A stretch of 64,000 nucleotides of DNA from Fragilaria radians (GCA_900642245.1 CAAAJI010000084.1:78007-142006); one strand, 5' to 3'. Counted from the first letter of the stretch, positions 44,149 to 55,516 are shown. The notes: generated from the sequence alone by a model not told the origin. Numbers and translations: made by a program.

Positions 44149-45607
44149 CTATGAATTAAACGAATGATTTAAAGTTTAGGAGAATAAGAAACACGCGTGT
44201 AAGCATCCAAGGACAAAGATTCAGATGGTACCAGGTGAACGTTGTCTTCTAATGTTAAGAAAATGTTTCTTGCATTGGCGATTGAATAGTATTATAATCT
44301 GTGGAGAAATTTTTCCAAACACGTTACTCTCAACTCGTTATTGACTGAGAATCACGCTTTGCACCTCGTCCTTTGTTAAAAGACAGAAAGTGTATTGCGC
44401 TAGTCACATGCGTCAAACTTTCTGACATAAAACAAGATTAGCATATGTAGGATATCATGGTACTCTAGCCACTGACCTCGTGCTGTTATCATGTCATCTT
44501 AGCACTCTTCCATTGATATTTAATTTAGTTTTTGCCGCTCAGGAAATATTGTTACTTCGGTGCGATTTGTGTTTGAAAATACCAATACATCCATTGAATA
44601 TTTCAATCACATATTTCTTTAGTCATATTGACCATAAAAATTATCATTTCTATTGTATACTTTCCACAAATAGTTTATAGAAATTAAGAAAAATAATTAG
44701 ATTTGGTTTCTCTGTGAAATTTCATTATGTATTGAGCATAAGGTTACACTTTTGTTGAAAGGTTCTCAGCATCAAGTAGTCTATGACGTAAGGTACATAA
44801 TAAGGTTGGTATTTTCATCAGTATCGGAGTAAACAGTGCAAACATTCCATAAAAAATGCACCTAAACTAATCCAAGATGTGTCTATCAGCGACGGAATTG
44901 GATTTCTTCTATTTTCCTACGGATTTCCATGGAGAAAAAGTTATAGATTAACTTATAGGATCATAATTTACACAAAATAATGTTATAACCTAGCAAAATA
45001 TTTCTAGATCTCTTCATTCATCTAACATACAACCTGAGATCCAGCAAGACAATGCAACGTCTAAAAGGGAGGGAGTATGGAAATCCATGACAAATGTCAC
45101 CAGGGCGTTTGATACAGAAAAAGAAGCTATTGAATGTGATGTTTAAGAAGAATTTGTATTGATGCCTCATGAGCCGTTGAGAGTAATGAAAAAATGCCTA
45201 TACTTATAAAAGCTATGAAAGCCTTCAATTTGACACACATACTTGAAATCCTAAAGAAGCTAAAGTTCTTGAGCGGTTAGATAGGGAAGATTGGAAGTCA
45301 AATATTTCTTGCAATTAATTCAAATAATCTGACATGCCTGTGTAAAAACTTTTGTTGAAAATATTTTCAAGGAGCTTGGAGGCATCTGAATACTTAAATA
45401 TGTAACAACATAGTGGAAAATGTTATGCTATCCGGATGCAGGTCTAAGTTATGGTTATTCAAATGTTTGAAGGCTTTTGAAAAGAAAAGGATTACTCTGA
45501 ATCAAATGATGAATTGAATGAATATGGAGAAAACTTTTGATTCAAAGCGTACAATTTGCTCTGCGGAGATTGAAAGTAGCAAAATTATGTTCTATTTTTT
45601 TTAAATT
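44149..45607. other. intergenic
   Basis: About 1.45 kb of A/T-rich DNA. No convincing gene; only short scattered open frames. Confidence 0.4.
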
Positions 45608-46757
45608 ATGAAAGACTACTCTTGTATATTAATCATACAAGATTGGAGTCTTGATTGACTGATTTTTCGTTATTATAGTATTCCTTTAGATCGTCCTATT
45701 ATTTAGGATGAATTATTATATCCAGAGTATTCTGGTTAGTCAAAATATCTTTTGACTTATTTTAGTTAGAATGATTAATTTTAAGTCATGTTACACTTCA
45801 TGAAACACATGTGATTTATTTTCTCCTAAATTTTAGAGATCTTTGATTAGTATCATCTAAAATTTTGTTAACGAAAAAGCAACAGCCCTTATTCTTTTCA
45901 GTTGATGTTGTTTTAGATGTGCTAGCATAGAGAATATCTTCATCTTCGATACTTGCATGTACAATGGAAGTCTCCGAATGTTGGTACAAAGTAACATCTT
46001 CTTGAATTATTGTTTTTCTTGTTTAATTTGCTATGTTTTATTTTAATTATAAAGTGTTATCTTCTATTTTTCTTAATAAAATGGTTTTCAAGCAGAGCTC
46101 TTCAAACAAAAGTGAAGAGCCTGGTGCTTGGATTGAAACCTCTGAAGAATTCAGAATGAATTTAGAAGACATGGGATCACCAAGCATAGCCACTCATCTA
46201 ATGAAAAATGTTTGTAACAGCCTAATCAGTGATTATGAATTACAAATTGTGATTGAAGAGAAATGGATTGGAGAGAAACCCAATCCACTCAAGATCATAT
46301 CTGCAACTTGAGAGACTGTCCGTCCAATTAGAATTAAATGATGAGAGTCAGGAATTGAAGTTCTCAAATCAACAATTTTTCCATAGGGCTATGAAGTGTA
46401 AAGCCAGAAATGACATGGCAACAGAAAAGGTGTTGGAGGCGTTTATCGTACGCAGAAAGATAGGCCTGTCCTATCATGAATAGAGGTAGATAAGTTATAT
46501 CTTATTTTAAGGAAATTTTGAAAAGCTACTCTTTTTTCTAATTGTAAATGATTGGAGTCTTGACTAACTAGTTTTTCATCATCATAATAGATTTAGATCA
46601 GTCTGTTATTATATATCTCTTGGCTATGCCATAGTGTCAACTATCTTTTGACTGTACTTCATATAGAACAATTATTTTAACCATGAAAAGTTTGTGAAGC
46701 ACATGTGATTTAACATCACCTTAATTTTAGAGACCTTTGATCATCTTAAAGGTGCAT
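45608..46757. mobile_element. candidate short LTR-like element (two ~250-bp direct repeats)
   Basis: About 45608-45866 and 46517-46757 are diverged direct repeats. Shared landmarks in order: TGAAA-(N)-CTACTCTT, GATTGGAGTCTTGA, TAGATC, ATCTTTTGACT, CACATGTGATTTA and TTTTAGAGA. They flank about 650 bp that contain a 77-codon frame starting MVFKQSSSNKSEEPGAW (46081). Size and layout suggest a decayed small LTR element (TRIM-like), but no polypurine tract, primer site or TSD was confirmed. Confidence 0.45.
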
Positions 46758-46876
46758 TTGAGAAAAAAAACTCCCTGATGACGTGAAGTTCCCCCTATCC
46801 TTATTTGTGGAAAAATTTGAAACAACAAAACTAAAAATAGTTAAAAACGCCTGGTCTGCTCGTTGTTACTTGTTCC

Positions 46877-47787
46877 ATGACGAGATTTGGGTATTGCCGT
46901 TCCCGTGCTTTGTGGGATGAAGCTCGCCTTCCTGAAGCGTCAATCCAGTCAAAAATTCGTGCAGTTTTGTATGAGCTGCAGCCCGTAAGGATGGCAGAGG
47001 CTGCAGAATGGTACGACAACGTAAGTTTTACCATTGTAAGACGCGTTCTCCCTACATTGTATGAGCTCAGCCAAGCAATATGGCAAATAGTTCCATTATT
47101 ATACACGAAACAATTTATCAAAGTTTTTATTTTGGGACTTTCCTACTATGGGATGATTCGACTCGTACATGTGTAAGTTCGCCACTAAAGAGGAACGAAA
47201 GTTAAACTCCAGAACGAATCTCATGGACATTTACCTTGTTTGTTGCAAATAGGCATTTGGATGCAGGTCCTTTCGTCATAATTTTGACAATTCTGGTAGT
47301 CATTCTTACAGTTGGGCTGGGAGATGATAATCAAATCACAAGCCCCAATCGAATTTCAGCATATTCTGTATTCAATCGTGGATTTCAACGACTCATGGGA
47401 TCGGTGGATGCCGAACAATTACTTCAACAGCACATCGGGGGAGGAATTCCCTTTCCTCCTCTTGAAGACCAAAATTTAGTTCCTCCCCAACAACGTAGAC
47501 ACGAACAACAGCCGCAAGCTCAAAATATTAATCCTCCCGTTCAAGATCCACATCAACAAGATGGTGAGGATCAAAATATTCCTAACGACCTTCAACCAGA
47601 AGGTGCAAGATACCGTGCTCGAAAATCTGGAAAAAAGTCTCGACGGGGTAATCTGCAGCATCGTAGAGAGATGCAGGAACATCGTCGTATGGCATTGGAA
47701 ATGGGATTCGAGGATGACGAAAATGATGAAAATCTCATGATACAGAGAATTATCATGGAACAAGCGGTTGGTGCACCCGGAGAGTAG
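46877..47787 (+). CDS. SAYSD1: SAYSvFN-domain membrane protein (SAYSD1-like)
   Basis: Two exons, 46877-47172 and 47253-47787, joined across an 80-nt intron (GTAAGTTC...CAAATAG, phase 2); 276 residues. The defining SAYSVFN motif is in NRISAYSVFNRGFQRLMGS, followed by DAEQLLQQHIGGG as in animal SAYSD1. Two hydrophobic segments precede it (VFILGLSYYGMIRLVHV and PFVIILTILVVILTVGLG), the expected ER membrane hairpin. Human SAYSD1 (183 residues) binds the translocon and UFMylated ribosomes in translocation quality control; the role here is by homology. Distinctive extras are a Gln/Pro-rich linker and a charged C-terminal helix rich in Arg and Glu. Confidence 0.8.
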
Positions 47788-47942
47788 TCTAGTCTAACAT
47801 GCTAGATTTAAACTTAACACTCAGGATAAGGCTATACAACTCATCCTTTGCCACTCGTCCCTTGTTAAATGTCACAGCAATGTTATTCTTGTTGAAATAT
47901 CAATGTCACTGTTCTGTTTACTTAAACCCGGTGTATCCTTTG

Positions 47943-49434
47943 CTTGCACGGTAATAGTTTGCATTGATTATCTGATTGTGATTCATGATAAAGTGCAGAG
48001 TATGCTGCCGTTGGATAGTCACTTTGTGAGAGGCAACACTCCATTTTCCAACGTTCACCCAATTTCCCCATAACCCTAATGATCTCATCTCTTCTATAGT
48101 CCTAACTATGCAATTGAATAGATCTGAATTAATATTAAGGTTCTTTTTTGAATAACACAAAGGTTGAAATAATTATTCAACTAAAATTTGAAGAGGAAGA
48201 TCAGATCACCTTGAAAAATTATTATCAAGTTCAATAGTTGCAACTTCATGTTTAAAACTTCACAATTCCTGAGGAAAAGAGAATGATCACGATTACTACA
48301 ACGACAATTAAAATGATCCAGCTGTGGATAGCATATGTGAGATTGGCACAATGACATTCATCATGTATTGACGTTACAATGGTAAACTTACAGTTGCTTC
48401 TTTCTAATGGACTTTTGCATCTCGATGGCTTGGTATACATCCTTATTTGCTTCTTCAATATGATCTGCAGCTTGACGCACTTGATGTTCTATGTTGTTGA
48501 GTAATTCACCTTGCTGTTCAACGAGCAAGGCAAAATCTAAAAACATTTGATGGAGCTCGGCAACCGATTGTTCCAAAGTCTTGACGTCTTGATATTTTCC
48601 AGCAACCTTAGCGGTTACAGTACTTTGGTATCCCACGATTATAAATCTGTAAGTAAGAGAATATTATGCTCCATAACAAAGGCTTATAAACTCACGTGAT
48701 TTCGTCATTCACACCTCCCGCCAAGATAGTTTGCTTATACAACGCGTCTCGCCCACCTTCCGATCTCATAATTTCATCAACTTCTTCATCGGTGGCATCT
48801 GGCTTTACAACTTTCACCTGACGCTTCATCTTGTTTTGAATGTCAGTCTTATACTTTTGTTGCGCTGCCTGGTAAGACTTCATCTCATCAATGAATTTTC
48901 TAGTTAGAGTATTTAGCAAGTTTTCACGAACTCTACAATTTGACGGTAAGCAGTTAAGTGAGATTGGTAGTCATCTTTGATACATAAGTCACAACAAAGA
49001 CTGATTAACACACCTTAAATCGCAAGCCTTGATTTCTCCTTTTTCTTTCAATTTTTCATTTTCAGCTTTTAAATCTCCCAGCAAATTTTTGGCTGACTTT
49101 GCTCGCTTATTTGTAGCATCGATTGTCTTGCGTAATTTCCTGCTTAATTCTTGCTCTCTTTCTGTTGTTGTTGCTTTTTGAGCTTGTTCGTTGATGCGCT
49201 CGACGTCCTCGGTGGCTTTAATAATTTGTCCAATGTCACCCTTAATTCCCTCTATTGCAACGAAAAAGATTTCTTTGTCAATTTCCTGTTTTGTTTTTCT
49301 TGGTGGCGGTGCACCCTTTTCAATATCTGTGCTCGGACCTGGTTCATTTGGGTTTTCTTCATCGCTATCTGGTTCATTCGCCCAGTTTGGGAGATCACCG
49401 AGTCGATTATTCATGTTGGTTTCTCAGAATGTCC
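47943..49434 (-). repeat. duplicated block B (complete syntaxin gene; matches 24163-25653)
   Basis: Second copy of the syntaxin block, same orientation as the first, with no indel within the gene but many substitutions. The left edge lies just after CCTTTGCTTGCAC and the right edge about 20 bp upstream of the start codon. Confidence 0.85.
48252..49414 (-). CDS. Qa-SNARE (syntaxin), copy 3
   Basis: Exons 49414-49014, 48932-48696, 48646-48392, 48321-48252; 320 residues, with splice sites and phases identical to copy 1. The SNARE zero-layer Gln is conserved (EQQGELLNNIE) and the anchor reads WIILIVVVVIVIILFSSGIV. Copy 3 differs from copy 1 at roughly 15-20 residues spread through the protein (for example DSDEENPNEP versus NIDEENPSEP, and HIEEANKDVYQAIEMQ versus HVVEGNKDVYQAIEIQ). 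The open frame has survived in both, so this is a real paralogue and not an assembly echo. It is convergent with the SAYSD1-like gene. Confidence 0.85.
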
Positions 49435-50402
49435 CCCAATCCCCGATAGGGATTTCCCTCTCAAACCTTAATGTGAAAGTTGTCAAGTGCATCAGGTATC
49501 ATTTTGTCAGAGAGAGTTTGGAAGATGGAATCTTCAAGATTGAATTTATCAAGTCTGCAGAGAATGATTCCGATAGAATTTCAGCCAAGAGGTTTATGAG
49601 AGGCACATAAAGAAGTTTTTAGAAGAGAGCATGGGGAATTCGGAATTCGAACGTTTCGGTATAGGAAGCGTATTGCAGAGATATCCCTCACGTTCAATTC
49701 TTTTAGTTTTTATTTGTTTAGGTTATCCATAAGGGAGGAAATTCAAGATTGTGTGAGTCATCGATTAAGAAAAGATTAACTTGAGTAAACACAACTTTTA
49801 GTGCAACTTTTGTTGAACTTCATCACTCAACTGTTTAGATCCAATTGAATAGAGGACTTGCTAACATACGTGTCACAAAAGCATCTTCTTTATTGGAGTC
49901 AAAATTATGTTTTGCATCTTTGTCATGCTACAGCTCCTTTCTGATAATATGAGCCTTGTACACAAATCTAGCTTAGCATATGCACAAATACTACCGCAAA
50001 TTCTGCTCAAAGATTCAGATTAAGTTGCTTCATTGAAGAAAATAACGCCATGCGGATGAAATAGCCTTCCATTTGAGCAAGTGGATGCATAAGGAATCAG
50101 AAAAGTCACAGTCACTAATCCACATCTCCATAGTGCAGCTATGCACAATAAAAAGTCAAGAAGGCTTATTGTCTAAAGAATCCAATCCTCTAAGCAGATA
50201 ATCAGAAAAACAATACCTATCTACAGAAACAGAAAAACAATACCAATTTACAGAAAAAGATGAAGGAAAACATCATCAGCAGCCCAACTAAGGCGCTTGG
50301 AAGTAGAGCATATAGTCAATGCAAGATTGCGAATCATAACTTCTCCTAGAGTATTTTTTCATAAAAGTAAAATGGGAAAGATTTGAAAAAGATTTAAAAT
50401 CT
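49435..50402. other. intergenic
   Basis: About 970 bp between the syntaxin start and the ankyrin gene stop. No gene or TE fragment recognised. Confidence 0.4.
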
Positions 50403-51512
50403 TCAATTGAACTTGAGATTACTTGCTAATGACTTTCTTGCTTTCTTGGCGCAATTCTTGCAGTAAAGGTTTTTGTTGACGCAAGCAAACGCGAACGTTA
50501 GTTTTCCACAAAGAAAACACAGTTTACCTTGATTGTGTCGGGGATCTTGAAGTGACGACGTATACTCGTGATCTAGCAAAGTTTCAGAGTGTCTAGGGTA
50601 GGATGTTGCCGTTGTTGCTATGTTTTTTGTATCATGGGATGATTTGGTGTCGTTAACATTGTGAGAGCTTTCGTTCCTCGGAAGGTCAATAGAATCACTA
50701 CAGATTGTTGTATCTGAGGATCTTTCAAGAGAGGAAGCTAAAATGGACCGGAATTGCTTCTCCCAATTTGTCGTACGACAACTACCCTTTGAATCGTCGC
50801 ATTGCAAACATGAAACCAAGTCAGGTATAGAATACAAATCAGGTGTTGGAACATCTTTGAATGCCATCCTTTCCTGGATATTTTTAGAATCTCGTAGTAC
50901 CTCAGCTTCCTCCAAAAGTTTAACGCATAATTCCCAATCTGGAGGACCCCCTGCAACACGGTCCCATCGTTTTACACTATCAAAATTTCCTTCATGCTTC
51001 GATTCTATGGCAACTTCTAAAGGTGTCATTCCTCTGGAATCTTTAAGCTCTAAAATTGAAAGCTCATTGTTTACAAAAGATTCGCTTTGCGACCACCAAT
51101 CAAGTAATAGCTTTACAGCCAGTGGTCGACCTCCCGATGCGGCCTTGTGAAGTGGTGTTTGTCCATCTCCAAAACTCGAATCGATCATTCCAACATCTGC
51201 TTTCGAATCTAACAAGATTTTCATAGTTGACACAGCACCAGAAAAGGATGCGCGATGCAGTGGTGTAGCTCCGCATGCATTTGAATCAACAAGCGCTCCG
51301 TGGTATATCAAAAATGCGGTTGCTGTAGTGTGATCATTTTGGGCAGCCAGATGTAATGGAGTATATCCGGATGAATCCAAGCAATCAACATCTTTATCAA
51401 CGATTTTTCCAAGGCTGTGAAGATCTCCATATTCTGCTGCAGTAAAAGATGAAAGGAAGAGAGGCAATTTTTTGCAGGGACATTGTCCTCGATTTGGCTT
51501 CAAATTTTCCAT
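50403..51512 (-). CDS. ankyrin-repeat protein with C-terminal cysteine cluster
   Basis: 369-residue single-exon gene. Four or five ankyrin repeats cover about residues 20-185: GYTPLHLAAQNDHTTATAFL, GATPLHRASFSGAVSTMKIL, GQTPLHKAASGGRPLAVKLL and GMTPLEVAIES. A Ser-rich linker follows. The last 40 residues hold C-x2-C-x8-C-x6-C-x2-C (Cys332, 335, 344, 351, 354), which could bind one zinc. The combination suggests a protein-interaction adaptor; no enzyme domain is visible and no specific function is claimed. A Cys-containing leader (CPCKK, near residue 10) precedes the repeats. Confidence 0.75.
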   Translation of the reverse strand: MENLKPNRGQCPCKKLPLFLSSFTAAEYGDLHSLGKIVDKDVDCLDSSGYTPLHLAAQNDHTTATAFLIYHGALVDSNACGATPLHRASFSGAVSTMKILLDSKADVGMIDSSFGDGQTPLHKAASGGRPLAVKLLLDWWSQSESFVNNELSILELKDSRGMTPLEVAIESKHEGNFDSVKRWDRVAGGPPDWELCVKLLEEAEVLRDSKNIQERMAFKDVPTPDLYSIPDLVSCLQCDDSKGSCRTTNWEKQFRSILASSLERSSDTTICSDSIDLPRNESSHNVNDTKSSHDTKNIATTATSYPRHSETLLDHEYTSSLQDPRHNQGKLCFLCGKLTFAFACVNKNLYCKNCAKKARKSLASNLKFN

Positions 51513-52154
51513 GCAAAATAGTTTTTATTTGTTTTGGAGGACGCGCCAATTTTTTGGACTTTTTTCTCCACAGATTCAAGTCCTCTGGCAACAAGGGAAT
51601 GTTGTAAGCTTGGCCCCAACATTTTCTGCTAATTTCTCATCTTTGAAATGGATGCCGTACTTTTCTTGCTTAGAATGTCAGATTCTTCTTCAATGCGGAC
51701 TCTACCAGTCAATGTGCGTGAAAACCGCCAATCCAGGTATGATCTGCCCTTTGTATTCATCCTTTTGGCCTTAGCAACCATGCTTGCTCTTATAATGTTT
51801 ACTTGATCTTTTCTTTTTTACCAGAATGATTTTTGTTCACGGAGGCTTGACAAATTAGTTGAGAGACTTCTAAAAGGAATGAGATATTCATTTCAGACAT
51901 ACCATTGGTGATCTCTTCCATCTCAAGCATCCCAAGGCAGATTTCAGGTAATTAGTTTCTCCTATTGTCATTTTGAACTAGAAATGCGGGATCTCGTGCC
52001 TAGGAAAATATACCATGTGTGTGGTTATACAATAGCTCTTTGTGCTCACGAAATTGCATGCACATTGACATTTTGTAGCAATTACTCAAGTTTCTCTTAT
52101 GCTCATAAAAGCCAGAACAGACCTTCAGCTTTGTCTTTAGATGGAAGAATGATT
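51513..52154. other. intergenic
   Basis: About 640 bp upstream of the ankyrin gene. A plus-strand open frame overlaps its promoter and start but shows no similarity I recognise. Confidence 0.35.
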
Positions 52155-52394
52155 CTACCCAATCATGTAGAATAATGCCAAATAGTTCTGATCATCAGTA
52201 TTTTGCTCAAGCTCTGTGTTATTAGCAATCATTTTGCAATCATCATCTTGAAAAAAATGCCTTAGGCTTACCCGTGAGCATGATTCAAGTGATTTGAGTA
52301 ATTTGGTAACTATGATTCCAGCTGTACCAAGGAGTTCTTTGTGTCCCATATGAAACTCACAGAATTTTTTTGGTGTGCCATTGTCAATAACCAT
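52155..52394 (-). pseudogene. possible piggyBac-type transposase fragment
   Basis: A 79-codon frame reading GHKELLGTAGIIVTKLLKSL then SLRHFFQDDDCKMI. The pattern resembles the piggyBac (DDE_Tnp_1_7) block G..G.VV..LL..L...-FDNFFTS.L, with FDNFF decayed to RHFFQ. One short block only, so this is tentative. Confidence 0.35.
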
Positions 52395-52639
52395 TTGAGT
52401 GATTTTGTATGTTTTGCTCCTCTAGGATTGCTGGTGTCATATGGAACAGCAACATGTTGAAAAGTAATCAAATTGACATCATTTCTAGTTGTGAAGTAGG
52501 GTTTCCTTTTTGTGCATTCTTAATCCTTCTTTAGGAAATACCCTTGTAGTCACTAGGTTGATCTACGTTGTTGTCAACCTTTGTTTACTTGAAGGTATTT
52601 ATTTTACTTTAATCCATATTTATGTGTGTCTGCACTCTT

Positions 52640-52765
52640 ATCCAACTACTTGAAGTAGGAAACAGATTCTTCATGCCACATTGTGCAAAAGTTAATATTT
52701 GACGCCACCACTGCTTCATGTCGCTCTGGAACCTGATCAAGCTGATTTGGAGTTTCCTCGGATAA
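52640..52765 (-). mobile_element. Ty3/gypsy gag fragment
   Basis: Minus strand reads VASNINFCTMWHEESVSYFK, matching LLQNIDIFEMTYEESVAYFK of the gypsy gag at 41.4 kb, with related DNA around it. Short and isolated. Confidence 0.6.
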
Positions 52766-52894
52766 AAGGTGTAGTAGCAGGCATTCAATTTTTGTTCAAA
52801 CTGCTGAAAAGTTGTGTTAAGTCAGTCCTATCTACCTCTAGCTGGTAGATAGCTCCTTAAGGATGCACTCTTAAGCCTGTGTTTCTAATGACTA

Positions 52895-53005
52895 ACTCCA
52901 AGAGTCAAGAGTGCCTCTGGTGCTTGTAAAAAATGCAGTTACTGCACAGCAAGCAAATGCAAGTGTGAACAGAGTAAAAATGACCCAGTGACCCGTCCCT
53001 CCTAA
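52895..53005 (+). other. short Cys-rich open frame upstream of the FEA1-like gene
   Basis: Plus-strand frame containing CKKCSYCTASKCKC (five Cys in 14 residues) and ending at 53005, 86 bp before the next ATG. It has no ATG of its own. It may be a TE scrap, a uORF-like remnant or chance. Confidence 0.25.
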
Positions 53006-53090
53006 AAAATCGATTGAGGACGTTGAGTGAGAGAGACACAAACATTTCGTGGACTGTTAGTTTGGAAAATCGAATTTTCTCTAAACGAAG

Positions 53091-55328
53091 ATGACGGAGA
53101 AAATCAAGTCTATCATTTATCTCATTCTTTGTAGGAATGTATTTTGTCAGAACCTCGTCGGAACCGATTTAGGTCACGGCATTGTGACACAATTTCCTGT
53201 CGATGCATATGCTGACTTGGCTCTAGATATTCGGGATTTTCGAACAGCCTTAGTTGATGGGGATAGTCAAGAAGCCATGAAAATATACAACGATGGGAAA
53301 AACGCAGTTTTGAACAATAAGGGAAAATTGTCCTGGCATGGAATCAGCGTTAAGTTGCAGCAAATAAAACCAGAATCGCGTACGCCAATCCATAACTTCC
53401 AACTCTACGGTCTTTCGGATCGAGAAACATCCGAGTCGAGCTTGCAAAAATATGCCCTTTACGCTGATAACTTTGTTAAATCATTTGTTCAATCTGAACC
53501 AAACCTAGCGGCAGATGCCGTAGTTGTGCTTCACACTTGGATGTATGCAACACATCTCTTATATCATGGAATTAGAACGTGTCAGCAACTATCCAATGCA
53601 GATAATCCTGATATGTTCAATATTGAAGGAGGAGGTATCGACGAGTTCATTGCTTTATGGATAGGGAGTGATCAATCTGTCGCATCATCAAGTGGGCATA
53701 GTCTGTATGCGCTCACTCAGCGTGCTGGAAAAATGTTCAATACTAAGATGGAGGACCAAAGTGAAGCACCTGCTAACACCAAAATTAAACTTCTCTATCA
53801 AGAGGGCTCCAATGTTCTGGCGATTCCAGATGCATGCTCCCGGGATGACGATGAAGGTACAGTTCCTGCGCTTTGGTTAGTGGCGCAGCGAATAGTCTCG
53901 CAAATGTATATCCCTTTGTTTCAGTTACTTATTGATGCCGTTATGAGAGGTGATACAAGTTCAACTCAATTGTATGGCAAAGCGCTGATTCCGCAACTTT
54001 CACAATGCCGACCAAGTGTTTTCAAGAGGCTCAAAGAAGTACTACTGGATGGGACTATCCCAATTCGCTCGGATGATGTCATTGCTGATCTTCAATATAG
54101 CTATGATTGCCTTGGATTGACATGCAAGGACATCGGATCATATCTAGGTGATCAAGTCCCTGAATGTCCAGAGATTCCAATTGACAGACCACTGGCGGAA
54201 TATGTCCCTACCACACATGTTCATGATCATTCGAAAATTGACTTGGATATCTTACAAATTGGAATTCTTTCTTCGATTTCTTCCAATGCATACGCACACC
54301 TTCTTTATTTATACGGACGAAACTCTCCTAACTATAGAGAAAATGATAATGATCCTTATCGAGTAAGATCTTTAATGCAAATGGCTACAACTCATGCAAG
54401 GAAAATGGCTGATCCCATTTACTCTGAGTTCGTGGAATACTTTAACGATCAAAACTACGCCGATACTGTGGTACAGGACACTCTTAAGCGCAAGGGAAAA
54501 TGGGGATTCGCATCTGCTGAGCAAATCCATCAAGTCGTGCTAAATACTTGTGCCTATCAAATTTTGTACATGAATGCATTAGCGGAACTAGCTGATGCGG
54601 TTGGAGCATGTAAAAAGGGTGATATGCTGACAGGAGAAGGTGGTGCACATCAATGGGATGAAGTAGCGGCATTCTTGATCGGGTCTTTAGAAGGATCAGG
54701 GGAAGGTGGCTCTGGAGATTTGGAGGATGGGCAACTTCTTTGGAATTTAGCCAATCGAAGAGCGTTTCAATTCCAGACAGAGTCAAAGTCTGGTTTTGCG
54801 CTGATAAATGCAGAGTTAGAGGACCTCCTTTTTGCTGGAAGAGCAGAAGCAAATTCTTTTGCATGTGATAATTTACAGCGATCGATGGATCGTATTCAAA
54901 ATCTCATTCTTCTTCCAGTGATCCAGAGTACTATTCGAGATGCCATTTTAGTTCAGAGTCTTACGTCATCATCTTCGAATGGTGACTTGGCAAGTGGAGA
55001 AACATTTGCTTTATCAGTTCTCCCAATAGTTTCTAGATATGATGAAAATGCTGGAAACATAATAAAGCAGAATATGGTCGTTGTTGCAGGTCAACCTTTG
55101 GTTCGCGATGGCCCTCAAGCGGTCGCGAATGCATTTTATCAAGCCCTTGATGAATTCGGATACAGTTGTGCTCTTGTTGGTGCAACCCCACAAGCTGATG
55201 CATGTCAGTTACAAGGAGGGTTAGTGAAAGTGAAGCCTGCCTTCGAAAGAAGCGATGCCTTTTCCATCACATTCAGTGTTTCTTTAATGATGTTTACTTT
55301 ATTAGTAGTTACGGTGACTGGTGCATAG
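53091..55328 (+). CDS. FEA1-like secreted/GPI-anchored protein, two tandem modules
   Basis: 745-residue single-exon gene. The N-terminus (about residues 5-20, SIIYLILCRNVFCQ) is a plausible signal peptide. The C-terminus ends in a hydrophobic tail after Ser/Asp (SDAFSITFSVSLMMFTLLVV), as in GPI-anchored proteins. It has two similar halves. Each contains an acidic-aromatic box: IDEFIALWIGS at 183-193 and WDEVAAFLIGSLEG at 522-535, the latter followed by GGSGDLEDGQLLWNLANRR. The WDE-(G/V)-AF-(Y/L)-GSLEG...GGS...G-LL..LA.(R/K)R pattern is what I remember of FEA1/H43-type iron-assimilation and high-CO2-inducible proteins of algae. A role in surface iron handling is therefore possible but unproven. 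Confidence 0.6.
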   Translation: MTEKIKSIIYLILCRNVFCQNLVGTDLGHGIVTQFPVDAYADLALDIRDFRTALVDGDSQEAMKIYNDGKNAVLNNKGKLSWHGISVKLQQIKPESRTPIHNFQLYGLSDRETSESSLQKYALYADNFVKSFVQSEPNLAADAVVVLHTWMYATHLLYHGIRTCQQLSNADNPDMFNIEGGGIDEFIALWIGSDQSVASSSGHSLYALTQRAGKMFNTKMEDQSEAPANTKIKLLYQEGSNVLAIPDACSRDDDEGTVPALWLVAQRIVSQMYIPLFQLLIDAVMRGDTSSTQLYGKALIPQLSQCRPSVFKRLKEVLLDGTIPIRSDDVIADLQYSYDCLGLTCKDIGSYLGDQVPECPEIPIDRPLAEYVPTTHVHDHSKIDLDILQIGILSSISSNAYAHLLYLYGRNSPNYRENDNDPYRVRSLMQMATTHARKMADPIYSEFVEYFNDQNYADTVVQDTLKRKGKWGFASAEQIHQVVLNTCAYQILYMNALAELADAVGACKKGDMLTGEGGAHQWDEVAAFLIGSLEGSGEGGSGDLEDGQLLWNLANRRAFQFQTESKSGFALINAELEDLLFAGRAEANSFACDNLQRSMDRIQNLILLPVIQSTIRDAILVQSLTSSSSNGDLASGETFALSVLPIVSRYDENAGNIIKQNMVVVAGQPLVRDGPQAVANAFYQALDEFGYSCALVGATPQADACQLQGGLVKVKPAFERSDAFSITFSVSLMMFTLLVVTVTGA

Positions 55329-55516
55329 ATCTAGAATAAATATTAAACATTGTGTCATAAAAGTATCAAAAGACTAATCTCTATTTATTTTTCAAGAGTT
55401 TCGGAGGATACTAAATGCCTCAACCGAACATGGAACATATGACTACCTGGTGTTGTAGAATTACATTATAGCTTTTTGAAAAGGAATGAGTAATGATCTA
55501 ATTCGTAGCTTCAACA

